From positions 1-64,000 of the forward strand of contig DWXJ01000011.1 of assembly GCA_019119285.1 (NCBI GenBank): a stretch of 64,000 nt of DNA, in the 5' to 3' direction. Numbering within the stretch: position 1 is the stretch's first letter; each line of letters starts with the position of its first letter. The position numbers and the translations under genes are program-made. Source of the DNA: Merdimonas faecigallinarum. Lineage in GTDB: Bacteria; Bacillota; Clostridia; Lachnospirales; Lachnospiraceae. Under the pieces are notes generated by a model. It made no database searches. It was not told the DNA's origin and saw only the letters and a program-made list of their open reading frames with translations. Below are positions 1 through 8,058 of the stretch, piece after piece.

Positions 1-35
1 AAAAACCCCGGAAACCGCGTAGTTCCGGGGTTTTT
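1..35 (-). terminator. Intrinsic terminator after rpsI
   Basis: Inverted repeat with 8-bp arms (6-13 and 23-30, CCCCGGAA/TTCCGGGG) flanked by A5 and T5, so it can act on either strand. It lies 18 bp beyond the rpsI stop and closes the rplM-rpsI operon. A converging gene to the left, outside the window, may share it. Confidence 0.9.
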
Positions 36-53
36 GACCACTTTTGATAAAGT

Positions 54-446
54 TTAGCGCTTGCTGAACTGCGGAGCGCGACGGGCAGCCTTGAGGCCGT
101 ATTTCTTACGCTCTTTCATTCTCGGATCACGTGTCAGGAATCCTGCTTTCTTAAGCACCGGTCTGTAATCAGCGTCTGCCTCAAGCAGCGCTCTTGCGAT
201 ACCGTGACGGATCGCTCCGGCCTGTCCTGTGTAACCGCCACCTTTTACGTTAACGATCACATCAAATTTGCCCTCTGTCTCTGTAGCTACCAGAGGCTGA
301 CGAACAACAACCTTTAAGGTCTCCAGTCCGAGATACTCATCGATATCTCTCTTATTTATTGTAATCTTACCGGTTCCCGGTACTAAATATACTCTTGCTA
401 CTGATTTTTTTCTTCTGCCTGTTCCGTAAAATCTTGCGTTAGCCAC
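54..446 (-). CDS. rpsI: 30S ribosomal protein S9
   Basis: Small-subunit ribosomal protein whose basic C-terminal tail reaches the P-site tRNA. The 130-residue product has the usual family length, the N-terminal motif FYGTGRRKKSVARV, the central GGGYTGQAGAIRHGIARAL segment and the basic end RRAPQFSKR. Translation begins at a GTG (complement of 444-446) behind an AAAGGAGG box. It follows rplM by 27 bp, the usual order in bacteria, so the two are co-transcribed from the promoter upstream of rplM. Confidence 0.98.
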   Translation of the reverse strand: MANARFYGTGRRKKSVARVYLVPGTGKITINKRDIDEYLGLETLKVVVRQPLVATETEGKFDVIVNVKGGGYTGQAGAIRHGIARALLEADADYRPVLKKAGFLTRDPRMKERKKYGLKAARRAPQFSKR

Positions 447-473
447 TGTAATATCCTCCTTTCAAACCTTTCC

Positions 474-902
474 TTAAAACTTAAGCTCTACCGGCTTCTG
501 AGCCTGCTGCTCATGATCCGGACCAGCATATACGTGAAGCTTCTTGATCATAGCTCTTCCCAAAGGTCCCTTCGGAAGCATTCCCTTTACAGCAAGTTCG
601 ATCACTCTCTCCGGCTTCTTAGCCATCATCTCTGCCAGTGTAGTCTCTTTCATTCCTCCTACATAGTCAGAATGACGATAGTAGATCTTCTGATTCATCT
701 TCTTGCCTGTTACAGCAACTTTCTCTGCATTTACAACGATCACATAATCACCTGTATCAATGTGCGGTGTAAATTCCGGTTTGTTCTTTCCTCTTAATAC
801 CTTAGCCACTTCAGATGCCAGGCGTCCTAATGTATATCCCGAAGCGTCAACTACATACCATTTTCTTTCAATCTTATCTGGATTTGCCATATAAGTTTTC
901 AT
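474..902 (-). CDS. rplM: 50S ribosomal protein L13
   Basis: Large-subunit assembly protein, 142 residues from MKTYMANPDKIERKWYVVDA. I chose the ATG at 902 over an in-frame codon nine residues upstream because a GGAGGG box lies just before it and family members begin here. Typical segments are GYTLGRLASEVAKVLRGKNK, a VTGKK loop, YYRHSDYVGG and MLPKGPLGR. First gene of the rplM-rpsI operon. Confidence 0.98.
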   Translation of the reverse strand: MKTYMANPDKIERKWYVVDASGYTLGRLASEVAKVLRGKNKPEFTPHIDTGDYVIVVNAEKVAVTGKKMNQKIYYRHSDYVGGMKETTLAEMMAKKPERVIELAVKGMLPKGPLGRAMIKKLHVYAGPDHEQQAQKPVELKF

Positions 903-1003
903 TGGGTTCCCTCCTGTAAATATAAACATTTCACTTGGTCATTTTATTGAAATCAGCAAGACTCCGGGGCTTTGGTTTCTCACTGTTTCTCCTTTTGTCA
1001 TAC
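903..1003 (-). promoter_or_regulatory. rplM 5' leader, possible L13 autoregulatory leader
   Basis: About 100 nt of untranslated RNA are expected between the promoter at 1010-1038 and the rplM start. Firmicute rplM-rpsI operons are known to carry an L13-binding leader. I cannot prove the fold by eye; the segment does contain GC-rich patches (AGCCCCGGAGTC on the minus strand) that could form a stem. Confidence 0.35.
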
Positions 1004-1009
1004 TGCATT

Positions 1010-1038
1010 ATTATATTATACGCATCCTGGCGTGTCAA
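1010..1038 (-). promoter_or_regulatory. Promoter of rplM-rpsI
   Basis: On the minus strand a consensus TTGACA (1033-1038) is followed after 17 bp by TATAAT (1010-1015). A second overlapping TATAAT lies at 1015-1020. Perfect sigma-A type boxes fit a ribosomal protein operon. Confidence 0.85.
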
Positions 1039-1101
1039 CCGTTTTTATGGAAATTTCTACGGTTTTTTCGGATTTGTTGTCTGTATTTCTCACCCGGATT
1101 A

Positions 1102-1110
1102 TGTTATACT
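1102..1110 (+). promoter_or_regulatory. Extended -10 promoter of the MATE gene
   Basis: TGTTATACT is an extended -10 element (TG, one base, TATACT) about 70 bp before the MATE start. No good -35 lies 16-18 bp upstream, so the call rests on the -10 alone. Confidence 0.45.
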
Positions 1111-1180
1111 TTTTTCTGCATGGTTTTGTACTTTTACAAGACCGCAGACTCTATGATAACACATCCTGGGGGAATTACCA

Positions 1181-2542
1181 ATGAAAAAACATATCGATCT
1201 TCTTCACGGCCCGGTTTTATCTTCTCTGACCCGGCTTGCGGTTCCGATCATGGCCACCTCGCTGATCCAGATGGCATACAACCTGACGGACATGATCTGG
1301 ATCGGAAGACTGGGAAGCAACGCGGTAGCCGCAGTGGGCGCGGCCGGCATGTACATGTGGCTCTCCAACGGGCTTGCAGTGCTTTCCAAAATGGGCGGGC
1401 AGGTCAATACCGGTCATTCTCTGGGCGCAGGTGATCCAAAAGAAGCTGCCGGATATGCCACCGGAGCTCTCCAGCTCGCCGCATTTACCGGTCTCCTTTT
1501 TGGACTGATCTGCATCCTTTTTTCCGTTCCGCTGATCGATTTCTTCAAATTAAATAGTCCGCAGGTCATCGCAGATGCACGGATCTATCTTCAGATCACC
1601 TGTGGTCTGGTCTTTTTTTCATTTTTAAACCAGACATTTACCGGACTGTTCACAGCCATCGGCAACAGCCGGGCTGCTTTCCTTGCCACCACCAGCGGAC
1701 TGGTGATCAACTTTTTCATGGATCCGGTTCTGATCTTTGGTATCGGGCCATTTCCGGAACTAAAAGTCATGGGCGCCGCCATTGCCACCGTATTTGCCCA
1801 GATGATCGTCACCTGCATGTTTCTGATTTTCGCTATGCAAGATGACCTTTTGTTCTGTCATGTACGGTTCTTTTCCAGGCCAAAATTCGATGCTGTCAGA
1901 TCCATCGTCCGGATCGGTGTGCCGTCCTGCCTGCAAAACATGCTGTTTACCGGCATTTCCATGATCATTGCCCGCATGGTGGCAGGCTATGGAGACGCCG
2001 CCGTGGCTGTCCAGAAAGTAGGTTCCCAGATCGAATCCATTTCCTGGATGACCGCCGATGGATTCGCTGCAGCCGTCAATTCCTTTATAGCCCAGAATCA
2101 CGGGGCAGGCAATCCCGGACGGATCCGCAAAGGTTACCGCAGCGCCATGATCATTGTTCTGATCTGGGGTCTGTTCTGCACCTTCCTTTTGATCGTATGC
2201 CCGGCGCCTATTTTCCGTGTCTTTATCACCGAGGCAGACGTTCTGCCCATGGGCGTGGACTATCTGGTGATCCTTGGCGTCTCTCAGCTATTTATGAGTG
2301 TAGAGATCACGACTGCCGGGGCTTTCGCCGGTTTTGGAAAAACCGTGCCGCCATCTGTTGTAAGCATCGTGTTTACCGCCATCCGCATTCCGCTGGCGCT
2401 GGTGCTGGTGCAGACGGCTCTCGGACTAAACGGGATCTGGTGGAGCATCACCATTTCCAGCATTTTCAAAGGAATCATCCTGCTGTGCTGGTTTTTGATC
2501 TTTATGAAGAGGGAATTGCCGGGGCAACAGAAAACTTTTTGA
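1181..2542 (+). CDS. MATE family multidrug/toxin exporter
   Basis: Integral membrane antiporter of the MATE family, which exports cationic compounds in exchange for Na+ or H+. The 453-residue length and twelve hydrophobic segments arranged as two similar halves fit the family. The first helix shows the typical LAVPIMATSLIQMAYNLTDM pattern and the second half opens with IVRIGVPSCLQNMLFTGISM. The ATG follows a GGGGGAA box by 7 bp. It is divergent from rplM, with the GH13 gene 66 bp downstream on the same strand. Substrate cannot be read from the sequence. Confidence 0.92.
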   Translation: MKKHIDLLHGPVLSSLTRLAVPIMATSLIQMAYNLTDMIWIGRLGSNAVAAVGAAGMYMWLSNGLAVLSKMGGQVNTGHSLGAGDPKEAAGYATGALQLAAFTGLLFGLICILFSVPLIDFFKLNSPQVIADARIYLQITCGLVFFSFLNQTFTGLFTAIGNSRAAFLATTSGLVINFFMDPVLIFGIGPFPELKVMGAAIATVFAQMIVTCMFLIFAMQDDLLFCHVRFFSRPKFDAVRSIVRIGVPSCLQNMLFTGISMIIARMVAGYGDAAVAVQKVGSQIESISWMTADGFAAAVNSFIAQNHGAGNPGRIRKGYRSAMIIVLIWGLFCTFLLIVCPAPIFRVFITEADVLPMGVDYLVILGVSQLFMSVEITTAGAFAGFGKTVPPSVVSIVFTAIRIPLALVLVQTALGLNGIWWSITISSIFKGIILLCWFLIFMKRELPGQQKTF

Positions 2543-2608
2543 CCCGGATCCTTTTCTATATTAAAATGAAAAAAATGTGAAATAAAATGGAAAGAGAGGC
2601 TTTCATTC

Positions 2609-3916
2609 ATGTGGGCTTTCAATAGTATTTTTTATCAGATTTATCCTATCGGCTTCTGTGGCGCCCCGGTTCACAACGATGGGGTTTGCGAGCCGCGGAT
2701 CCGCAAGCTTATGGACTGGAGCGGATATCTGGAGAACCTTGGCGTCGATTCCATCCTTCTGAATCCGGTATTTGAATCCGACAACCACGGATATGACACC
2801 AGAGATTTCAAAAAAATTGACTGCCGTCTGGGTACGAACGAGGATTTCGCCCAGGTCTGCCAGGATCTTCACAGCCACCATGTCAAAATCGTACTCGATG
2901 GAGTTTTTAACCATGTAGGCCGGGGATTCTGGGCATTTCAGGATGTACTGGAAAAGAAATGGGACTCCCCATACAAAGACTGGTTCTGGATCAACTTTGA
3001 CGGAAACAACGGCTACAATGACGGCTTCTGGTACGAGGGCTGGGAAGGCCATTTTGAACTGGTAAAGCTGAACCTGAAAAATCCGGCGGTTGTGGACTAT
3101 CTTCTGGAGTGTGTAAAATTCTGGGTGGATACCTTTGACATTGACGGATTGCGGCTGGATGTGGCCTACAGTCTGGAGCCGGAATTTATGCGCCGCCTGC
3201 GTTCCTTTACCATGCAGCTGAAGCCTGACTTTGCCCTGATCGGAGAAGTACTGTTTGGCGACTACAACCGGATCGTCAACGATGAGATGCTCCACAGCTG
3301 CACAAATTATGAGTGCTATAAGGGAATCTATTCCAGCTTCAATTCCATGAATATGTTTGAGATCGCACATTCCCTGCAGCGCCAGTACGGCTCCGAGCCC
3401 TGGTGTCTCTATCGCGGCAAGCATCTGATGAACTTTGTGGACAACCATGACGTAACGAGGATTGCCAGCATTCTGACGAACAAAAAGCACCTGCCGCTGA
3501 CTTATGGGCTTCTGATGGCCATGCCGGGCATTCCCTGCATTTACTACGGAAGCGAGTGGGGCGAACCCGGGGAAAAAGCTCCCGGAAATGATTACGCTCT
3601 CCGCCCCTGTTTCGAAGAACCGAAGCCCAGCGATCTGACAGATCTCATCAAAAAACTGATCCGCATCCGCCAGAACAGCGACGCCTTGTGCAACGGTTCC
3701 TACCGGAATGTCGTGCTGACCAACCACCAGCTTATCTTTGAGCGCGTAACAGAAAACGAAAAAATATTTGCAGCCATTAATGCTTCTGATGCCGCCTATA
3801 CCGCCTGCCACGGTGACCTGAGCGGCACAGCCAATGAGCTGATAAGCGGGGAAACACTGACACTGAACGGCACACTGGAAATGCCGGCATACAGTATACA
3901 ATATTTACAATTCTAA
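2609..3916 (+). CDS. GH13 alpha-glucosidase/alpha-amylase family enzyme
   Basis: Cytoplasmic glycoside hydrolase of family 13 acting on alpha-glucans or maltodextrins; there is no signal peptide. In the 435-residue product the four conserved blocks are visible: DGVFNH near residue 97, the nucleophile block DGLRLDVA near 179-186, the acid/base GEV near 212-214 and the stabilising aspartate in DNHD near 278-281. The C-terminal beta domain is short. The RBS is AGAGAGG, 11 bp before the ATG. Its TAA stop is the first three bases of the palindrome at 3914-3957. Exact specificity is uncertain. Confidence 0.9.
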   Translation: MWAFNSIFYQIYPIGFCGAPVHNDGVCEPRIRKLMDWSGYLENLGVDSILLNPVFESDNHGYDTRDFKKIDCRLGTNEDFAQVCQDLHSHHVKIVLDGVFNHVGRGFWAFQDVLEKKWDSPYKDWFWINFDGNNGYNDGFWYEGWEGHFELVKLNLKNPAVVDYLLECVKFWVDTFDIDGLRLDVAYSLEPEFMRRLRSFTMQLKPDFALIGEVLFGDYNRIVNDEMLHSCTNYECYKGIYSSFNSMNMFEIAHSLQRQYGSEPWCLYRGKHLMNFVDNHDVTRIASILTNKKHLPLTYGLLMAMPGIPCIYYGSEWGEPGEKAPGNDYALRPCFEEPKPSDLTDLIKKLIRIRQNSDALCNGSYRNVVLTNHQLIFERVTENEKIFAAINASDAAYTACHGDLSGTANELISGETLTLNGTLEMPAYSIQYLQF

Positions 3917-3957
3917 ATGGGGACGGGGGATTTTCGAAAATCCCCCGTCCCCATTTA
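3914..3957. repeat. Palindromic element, family A, copy 1
   Basis: Perfect 44-bp palindrome with 22-bp arms; the centre is TTTTC/GAAAA and the core GGGGACGGGGGA. The first bases TAA are the stop codon of the GH13 gene. As RNA it forms a long hairpin that probably ends or protects the transcript. Related copies are at 9159, 9268 and 55461. Confidence 0.9.
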
Positions 3958-3967
3958 ACATTTAAAC

Positions 3968-4489
3968 CTATTTTATCCACACTTTCACAATTTCTGCAAT
4001 GTACATTGTGTGATAATCTTTGATCGGATACCACTTTGTATCGCATTCTGTATCGATAAAACATTCCGGAAGCATCTCCTGTGCATACAGTTTCCGGCAC
4101 TCGAAGACCATTTCCGCCTCTTCCACTGCCGCCACTTCATCCGGCGTTCCCTCATTCAGATAGCAGGGATGCAGCCCGGCTTCTTTCCATTTGTCTTCCA
4201 CATCTCTTCCGGACACGGAACCGCAGATATTTAATGCTTTCCTCTGTTCTTCCGGCAGGAAGGAAAGAGTGAAATACTCGTTGTCGTCTACAAATTCTTT
4301 TGTATACCTCTGGGGCCGGATATAAGCGGTTGCCACCGGTTTCCCCCACATGATGCCAACACCGCCCCAGCTTGCTGTCATGGTGTTGGAACCGTTCCTG
4401 TCTCCTGCGGTGATCAGCATCCACTGCTTACTGATCTTATCAAAGGGGTTAAATGATAGGGTGTGAATGTCTGTTTCATGAAATGTCAT
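3968..4489 (-). CDS. Flavin reductase-like FMN-binding protein
   Basis: A 173-residue protein of the flavin reductase-like split-barrel family, which binds FMN and often reduces it or metal complexes. The N-terminal FDKISKQWMLITAGDRNGSN followed by TMTASWGG and the RPQRYTKEFVDDNEYFTLSF block are typical. The start at MTFHETD (ATG at 4489) is chosen because GGAGGAGATAAC precedes it. It lies 50 bp after the zinc-ribbon gene at 4540-5319 and is probably the last gene of that operon. The natural substrate is unknown. Confidence 0.8.
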   Translation of the reverse strand: MTFHETDIHTLSFNPFDKISKQWMLITAGDRNGSNTMTASWGGVGIMWGKPVATAYIRPQRYTKEFVDDNEYFTLSFLPEEQRKALNICGSVSGRDVEDKWKEAGLHPCYLNEGTPDEVAAVEEAEMVFECRKLYAQEMLPECFIDTECDTKWYPIKDYHTMYIAEIVKVWIK

Positions 4490-4539
4490 TGTTATCTCCT
4501 CCTGTTCTTTTCTGACATATTTTAACTGATGTGTTTTTA

Positions 4540-5319
4540 TCACATTTCTTCCTCTCCATAGACGCTGATCTCTGCGATACAGGTATCGTCCCAGTCCGGA
4601 TTGCTGCCGTGATAAACCGAAACAATCTCAAATTTTATTTCTGAGGTATTGCAGTCCCCGTCAACTGCGATCCACTGCTCTTGTTTCAAATCTGCAAATG
4701 AGAGTTCCGCACTCTGCCCGCCCATGGTAATCTTCAGTGTTTCCGGGCGGTTATTCTGCGCGTAATAATCATCCGATCTCCAGTTGCCAAGCTTCAGCGC
4801 AATGTATTTGACTTCGTATTCCTGATCAAAATACAGGGAAATTCCCTCTCCGATGCCGTCTCCGGACACGCCCTCCTGCCAGGAGGTCTCGTCTTTTCCA
4901 TCCAGAACCATGTCTGCGCTGTTATCATATCCCTGCTGATCGATCACAGAAGTGGCCATGGCCTGTGCCACAGAAAGTTCACGGGCAGATCCGGTAGATG
5001 CCGGCGCCGCCACATTGGTGATCTGCCATCCTTCTTCCCTGGACTCTTCATCCTGTACCTCGCCTTCTATTTCCCCGGCAGCCTCTTCCTCCGCTTCCCC
5101 GGTGTCTGGCTGCTGCTCCTCCTGACGCACTTCTTCCTTATCGTCAGAAAGGAAATCATAGGCAAAATATCCAATCACGGCTGCTGCCAGAATGACAAAC
5201 ACGATCACAAGCGCGATGATCAAAGGGGTTTTCGACTTTTTTTCCGGCAGCCGGGCGCCGCAGTTCCCGCAAAACCGGGAATCCTTTTCATTTTCAAATC
5301 CACAGTTAGGACAAATCAT
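4540..5319 (-). CDS. Zinc-ribbon membrane protein with discoidin-like C-terminal domain
   Basis: A 259-residue protein in three parts. Residues 1-25 form a zinc ribbon (CPNCGFENEKDSRFCGNCG). Residues 31-53 are one transmembrane helix. An acidic Glu-rich linker of about 45 residues follows, and residues from about 105 on form a beta-rich domain with ELSVAQAMATSVIDQQG, DETSWQEG and a closing ISVYGEE. The last part resembles the galactose-binding/discoidin-like domain linked to NADase-type proteins. The zinc ribbon should be cytoplasmic and the C-terminal domain outside. Third gene of a zinc-ribbon operon; function unknown. Confidence 0.75.
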   Translation of the reverse strand: MICPNCGFENEKDSRFCGNCGARLPEKKSKTPLIIALVIVFVILAAAVIGYFAYDFLSDDKEEVRQEEQQPDTGEAEEEAAGEIEGEVQDEESREEGWQITNVAAPASTGSARELSVAQAMATSVIDQQGYDNSADMVLDGKDETSWQEGVSGDGIGEGISLYFDQEYEVKYIALKLGNWRSDDYYAQNNRPETLKITMGGQSAELSFADLKQEQWIAVDGDCNTSEIKFEIVSVYHGSNPDWDDTCIAEISVYGEEEM

Positions 5320-5366
5320 AGATATCCTCTCCTTTTATATCTTCTTTGGCTTCTGCCTCCTGCCGC

Positions 5367-6101
5367 CTAAAAAAGCATGGACGGATCCAGATACCATTTC
5401 CCATCCAGTCTGATCACTGTAAGCGTCGTATCATCGGCAATTTCCTCTACTTCTTCTCCGTCCACAAAAATCTCCGCAGAAAATTCAACTTCCTTTGCAG
5501 CTTCGATTTCGCCCAGAAATCCAAAATATCCGCTCTCCAGATTCTGGATCTCAAAATCTGTCAGATCTCTGGCGTCTCCAATCTCATAGTCGATTTTGAT
5601 TTTTCCTTCATATCCTTCCAGTACTGTTCCAAGGCTCGCTTCCAGCATTTCCTCCATCGCGTCCTCGTCCAGGCCGGTCATTGTCCGGGCTACGGTCAGA
5701 TACTGCTCCGGAATCAGATCCATTGCCGCCTCGCCGTCCTGTTCCTCAATCACCTTCACCATATTTTTAATCGGTGTTTTATAGGTGTTCCGGAAAAACA
5801 AAAGCCAGACTGCCAGGGCAGAGCAAATCGCCAGAAAAACGATTACTGCGACGATCACCGCGATCACTGCCGGGGAAGTCTTTTTTCTGACTGCCGCACC
5901 GGGATATCCTGGCCCCGGAGCTCCGAATCCTTCCTGTGGGTTTACTCCGGATTTTACTCCAAGGTTTTCTCCGGGCTCTACCCCCGGTTCTGCCTGCGGG
6001 CCTTCCGAAGCCTCAAACCCGTTCCCGTCCACCGGAGCGCCGCATTTGGGGCAAAACTTTCCACCTTCTATCAATTCTTGTCCACAATGAATACAATACA
6101 T
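5367..6101 (-). CDS. Zinc-ribbon single-pass membrane protein
   Basis: A 244-residue protein opening with a zinc ribbon (CIHCGQELIEGGKFCPKCG, four Cys in CxxC pairs), then a Gly/Pro/Glu-rich linker, a transmembrane helix near residues 72-96, and an extracytoplasmic alpha/beta domain ending LDGKWYLDPSMLF. The C-terminal domain looks like a DUF4878/NTF2-like lipoprotein-type fold, but I am not certain. The start has a GGAGAGAACC box. It sits between two other zinc-ribbon genes with short gaps, so the three are probably co-expressed. Confidence 0.72.
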   Translation of the reverse strand: MYCIHCGQELIEGGKFCPKCGAPVDGNGFEASEGPQAEPGVEPGENLGVKSGVNPQEGFGAPGPGYPGAAVRKKTSPAVIAVIVAVIVFLAICSALAVWLLFFRNTYKTPIKNMVKVIEEQDGEAAMDLIPEQYLTVARTMTGLDEDAMEEMLEASLGTVLEGYEGKIKIDYEIGDARDLTDFEIQNLESGYFGFLGEIEAAKEVEFSAEIFVDGEEVEEIADDTTLTVIRLDGKWYLDPSMLF

Positions 6102-6129
6102 CCTGGTTCTCTCCTTTATACGCTATTTA

Positions 6130-6654
6130 TCAATCCACCCTGGTTCCGCAGGCTGTGCAAAAATGCATCTCCGGCGGAAGGATCTTTCCGCAGCCGGGGC
6201 ACCGTTTCGGAACATTCGCCGCTTCCGGCTGAACCGGTCCGCCGCCTGCCTGCTGCCCGGGCTGCCCCAGGCGTGTCCCGCACATGATACAGAAATCCTG
6301 GTCGTCATTTACAGGCGCGCCGCAATGAGGACAGACGTTTCCAGGCTTCGGCATATCGTTTTCCAGGTGCATCTCTGTCACCGCATCATCTTCCACCAGC
6401 CGGATCCCGCAGTTCACACAGAATACCTGATCCGGTTCTACCGGAGCGCCGCAGCCGGGGCACACGCTTCCCTGATACTCCGCATCTTCGCCTGGCATCT
6501 CCTGATCCAGTCTGGCGATTTTTTCAAGGATCTCCGCTTCTTCTGCTGTCACATTGCCGCTTTCTTTGCATTTTTTATAATAAATTTCTCCTAATCTGGC
6601 CATCAGATCTTTCTTTTCCGACTCCAAAGGGGTCATGCTTTCTAATCCTTCCAT
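6130..6654 (-). CDS. Triple zinc-ribbon protein
   Basis: Soluble 174-residue protein with a short N-terminal helical segment (residues 1-55, EKKDLMARLGEIYYKKCKES) followed by three zinc ribbons: CPGCGAPVEPDQVFCVNCG, CPHCGAPVNDDQDFCIMCG and CPGCGKILPPEMHFCTACG. No membrane segment is seen. It is first in the operon and 28 bp before the next zinc-ribbon gene. A scaffold or adaptor role for its membrane partners is only a guess; zinc ribbons of this kind give no enzymatic hint. Confidence 0.72.
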   Translation of the reverse strand: MEGLESMTPLESEKKDLMARLGEIYYKKCKESGNVTAEEAEILEKIARLDQEMPGEDAEYQGSVCPGCGAPVEPDQVFCVNCGIRLVEDDAVTEMHLENDMPKPGNVCPHCGAPVNDDQDFCIMCGTRLGQPGQQAGGGPVQPEAANVPKRCPGCGKILPPEMHFCTACGTRVD

Positions 6655-6687
6655 CCTTCGTACCTCCCGAAAAAATCTAGTTATTTT

Positions 6688-6696
6688 ATTTTAGCA
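6688..6696 (-). promoter_or_regulatory. Possible extended -10 promoter of the zinc-ribbon operon
   Basis: The minus strand reads TGCTAAAAT, an extended -10 element about 35 bp upstream of the triple zinc-ribbon start. The -35 region is weak. Confidence 0.35.
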
Positions 6697-6751
6697 TATT
6701 TTCCCGAAAAGGACGCATAATTTTTCTAATTTTAACAAACGATAAAAGGAA

Positions 6752-6780
6752 TGCCCCGCGACATATTCTGTCATGGGGCA
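6752..6780 (-). terminator. Terminator after tyrS
   Basis: Inverted repeat TGCCCC...GGGGCA with an interrupted 11-bp stem and a 5-base loop, 38 bp beyond the tyrS stop. On the minus strand it is followed by TTCCTTTTAT, a moderate U tract. Confidence 0.6.
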
Positions 6781-6818
6781 CCTCCGTTTCTTTATCTGAT
6801 GAATGCCAACATTTCTGC

Positions 6819-8042
6819 TTATTTCAGCACGATCTTCCGAAAACTTTTCTTTCCTTTTTTCAGGACCGCGCCTTCGCCGCCAAAGTCTTCTCCTGCAAAC
6901 TGCGCGTGGATATCTGTCACCTTCTCACCGTCCATGGCAACGCCGCCCTGCTGTACCGCACGCCTTGCTTCGGATTTGGACGGAACCAGCCCGGCCTTCA
7001 CAAGAAGTGTCAGAATGTCAATATTTCCATTCTCAAGATCCGCTTCCGTAAGCTCTGTGGTCGGCATTTCAGCCGCCGCTCCCTGGCTGAATAAGGCTCT
7101 GGCAGACTCCTGGGCCTTTTTCGCTTCCTCTTCGCCGTGTACCAGCTTGGTCAGTTCAAATGCAAGGATTTCCTTTGCCGTGTTAAGCTGCGCGCCTTCC
7201 CAGGAATCCATCTTGTTGATCTCTTCCAGCGGAAGGAAGGTCAGCATACGGATACATTTCAGGACGTCTGCATCCGCCACATTTCTCCAGTACTGGTAGA
7301 ACTCGAAAGGAGAAGTCTTCTCCGGATCCAGCCACACAGCGCCGCTCTGGGTCTTGCCCATCTTCTTGCCTTCGGAATTCAAGAGCAGTGTAATGGTCAT
7401 GGCGCAGGCATTTTTGCCGAGCTTCCGGCGGATCAGTTCTGTGCCGCCCAGCATGTTGCTCCACTGGTCGTCCCCGCCAAACTGCAGGTTACAGCCGTAT
7501 TTCTGGTACAGCATGTAAAAATCAAAACTCTGCATGATCATGTAGTTAAATTCCAGGAAACTTAAGCCACGTTCCATCCGCTGCTTGTAGCATTCTGCGG
7601 CCAGCATGCGGTTAACGCTGAAGTGCGGTCCCACTTCCCGCAGAAAATCGATGTAGTTCAGATCCAGCAGCCAGTCGGCATTATTTACCATCAGCGCTTT
7701 GTCATCGGAAAAATCAATAAACCGGCTCATCTGTTTTTTGAAGCAGTCGCAGTTGTGCTGGATCTGCTCCGGCGTCATCATGGAACGCATATCCGTTCTT
7801 CCCGACGGATCCCCAATATAACCGGTGCCGCCACCGATCAGGGCGATCGGCTTATTGCCGGCCTCCTGCAGCCTCTTCATCAGACACAGCGCCATGAAAT
7901 GTCCTACATGGAGACTGTCCGCCGTCGGGTCAAATCCGATGTAAAAAGTAGCCTTTCCATTGTTGATCAGCTCGCGGATCTCTTCCTCGTCCGTCACCTG
8001 GGCGATCAGCCCTCTTGCCTGTAATTCTTCATAAATTCCCAT
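6819..8042 (-). CDS. tyrS: Tyrosyl-tRNA synthetase
   Basis: Class I aminoacyl-tRNA synthetase that charges tRNA-Tyr. The 407-residue product starts at MGIYEELQARGL (ATG at 8042, GGAG box). It carries the HIGH-type motif HVGH near residue 45, the tyrosine-pocket region FDPTADSLHVGH, the KMSKS-type loop KMGKT and a C-terminal S4-like RNA-binding domain (GLVPSKSEARRAVQQGG). It lies 16 bp behind a DUF3267 gene; both follow the T-box leader at 8764-9120, which should couple their expression to tRNA charging. Confidence 0.97.
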   Translation of the reverse strand: MGIYEELQARGLIAQVTDEEEIRELINNGKATFYIGFDPTADSLHVGHFMALCLMKRLQEAGNKPIALIGGGTGYIGDPSGRTDMRSMMTPEQIQHNCDCFKKQMSRFIDFSDDKALMVNNADWLLDLNYIDFLREVGPHFSVNRMLAAECYKQRMERGLSFLEFNYMIMQSFDFYMLYQKYGCNLQFGGDDQWSNMLGGTELIRRKLGKNACAMTITLLLNSEGKKMGKTQSGAVWLDPEKTSPFEFYQYWRNVADADVLKCIRMLTFLPLEEINKMDSWEGAQLNTAKEILAFELTKLVHGEEEAKKAQESARALFSQGAAAEMPTTELTEADLENGNIDILTLLVKAGLVPSKSEARRAVQQGGVAMDGEKVTDIHAQFAGEDFGGEGAVLKKGKKSFRKIVLK

Positions 8043-8058
8043 GTTCTTCTCTCCTTTT

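Noticed and set aside
2603..3901. A 432-codon open frame antisense to the GH13 gene
   Set aside because: It mirrors the codon structure of the plus-strand enzyme, which has all catalytic blocks; the antisense product has no family motif and no RBS.
3973..3981. Single DnaA box TTATCCACA near palindrome A1
   Set aside because: It is in codons for VWIK of the flavin reductase-like gene and stands alone, so it is most likely chance.
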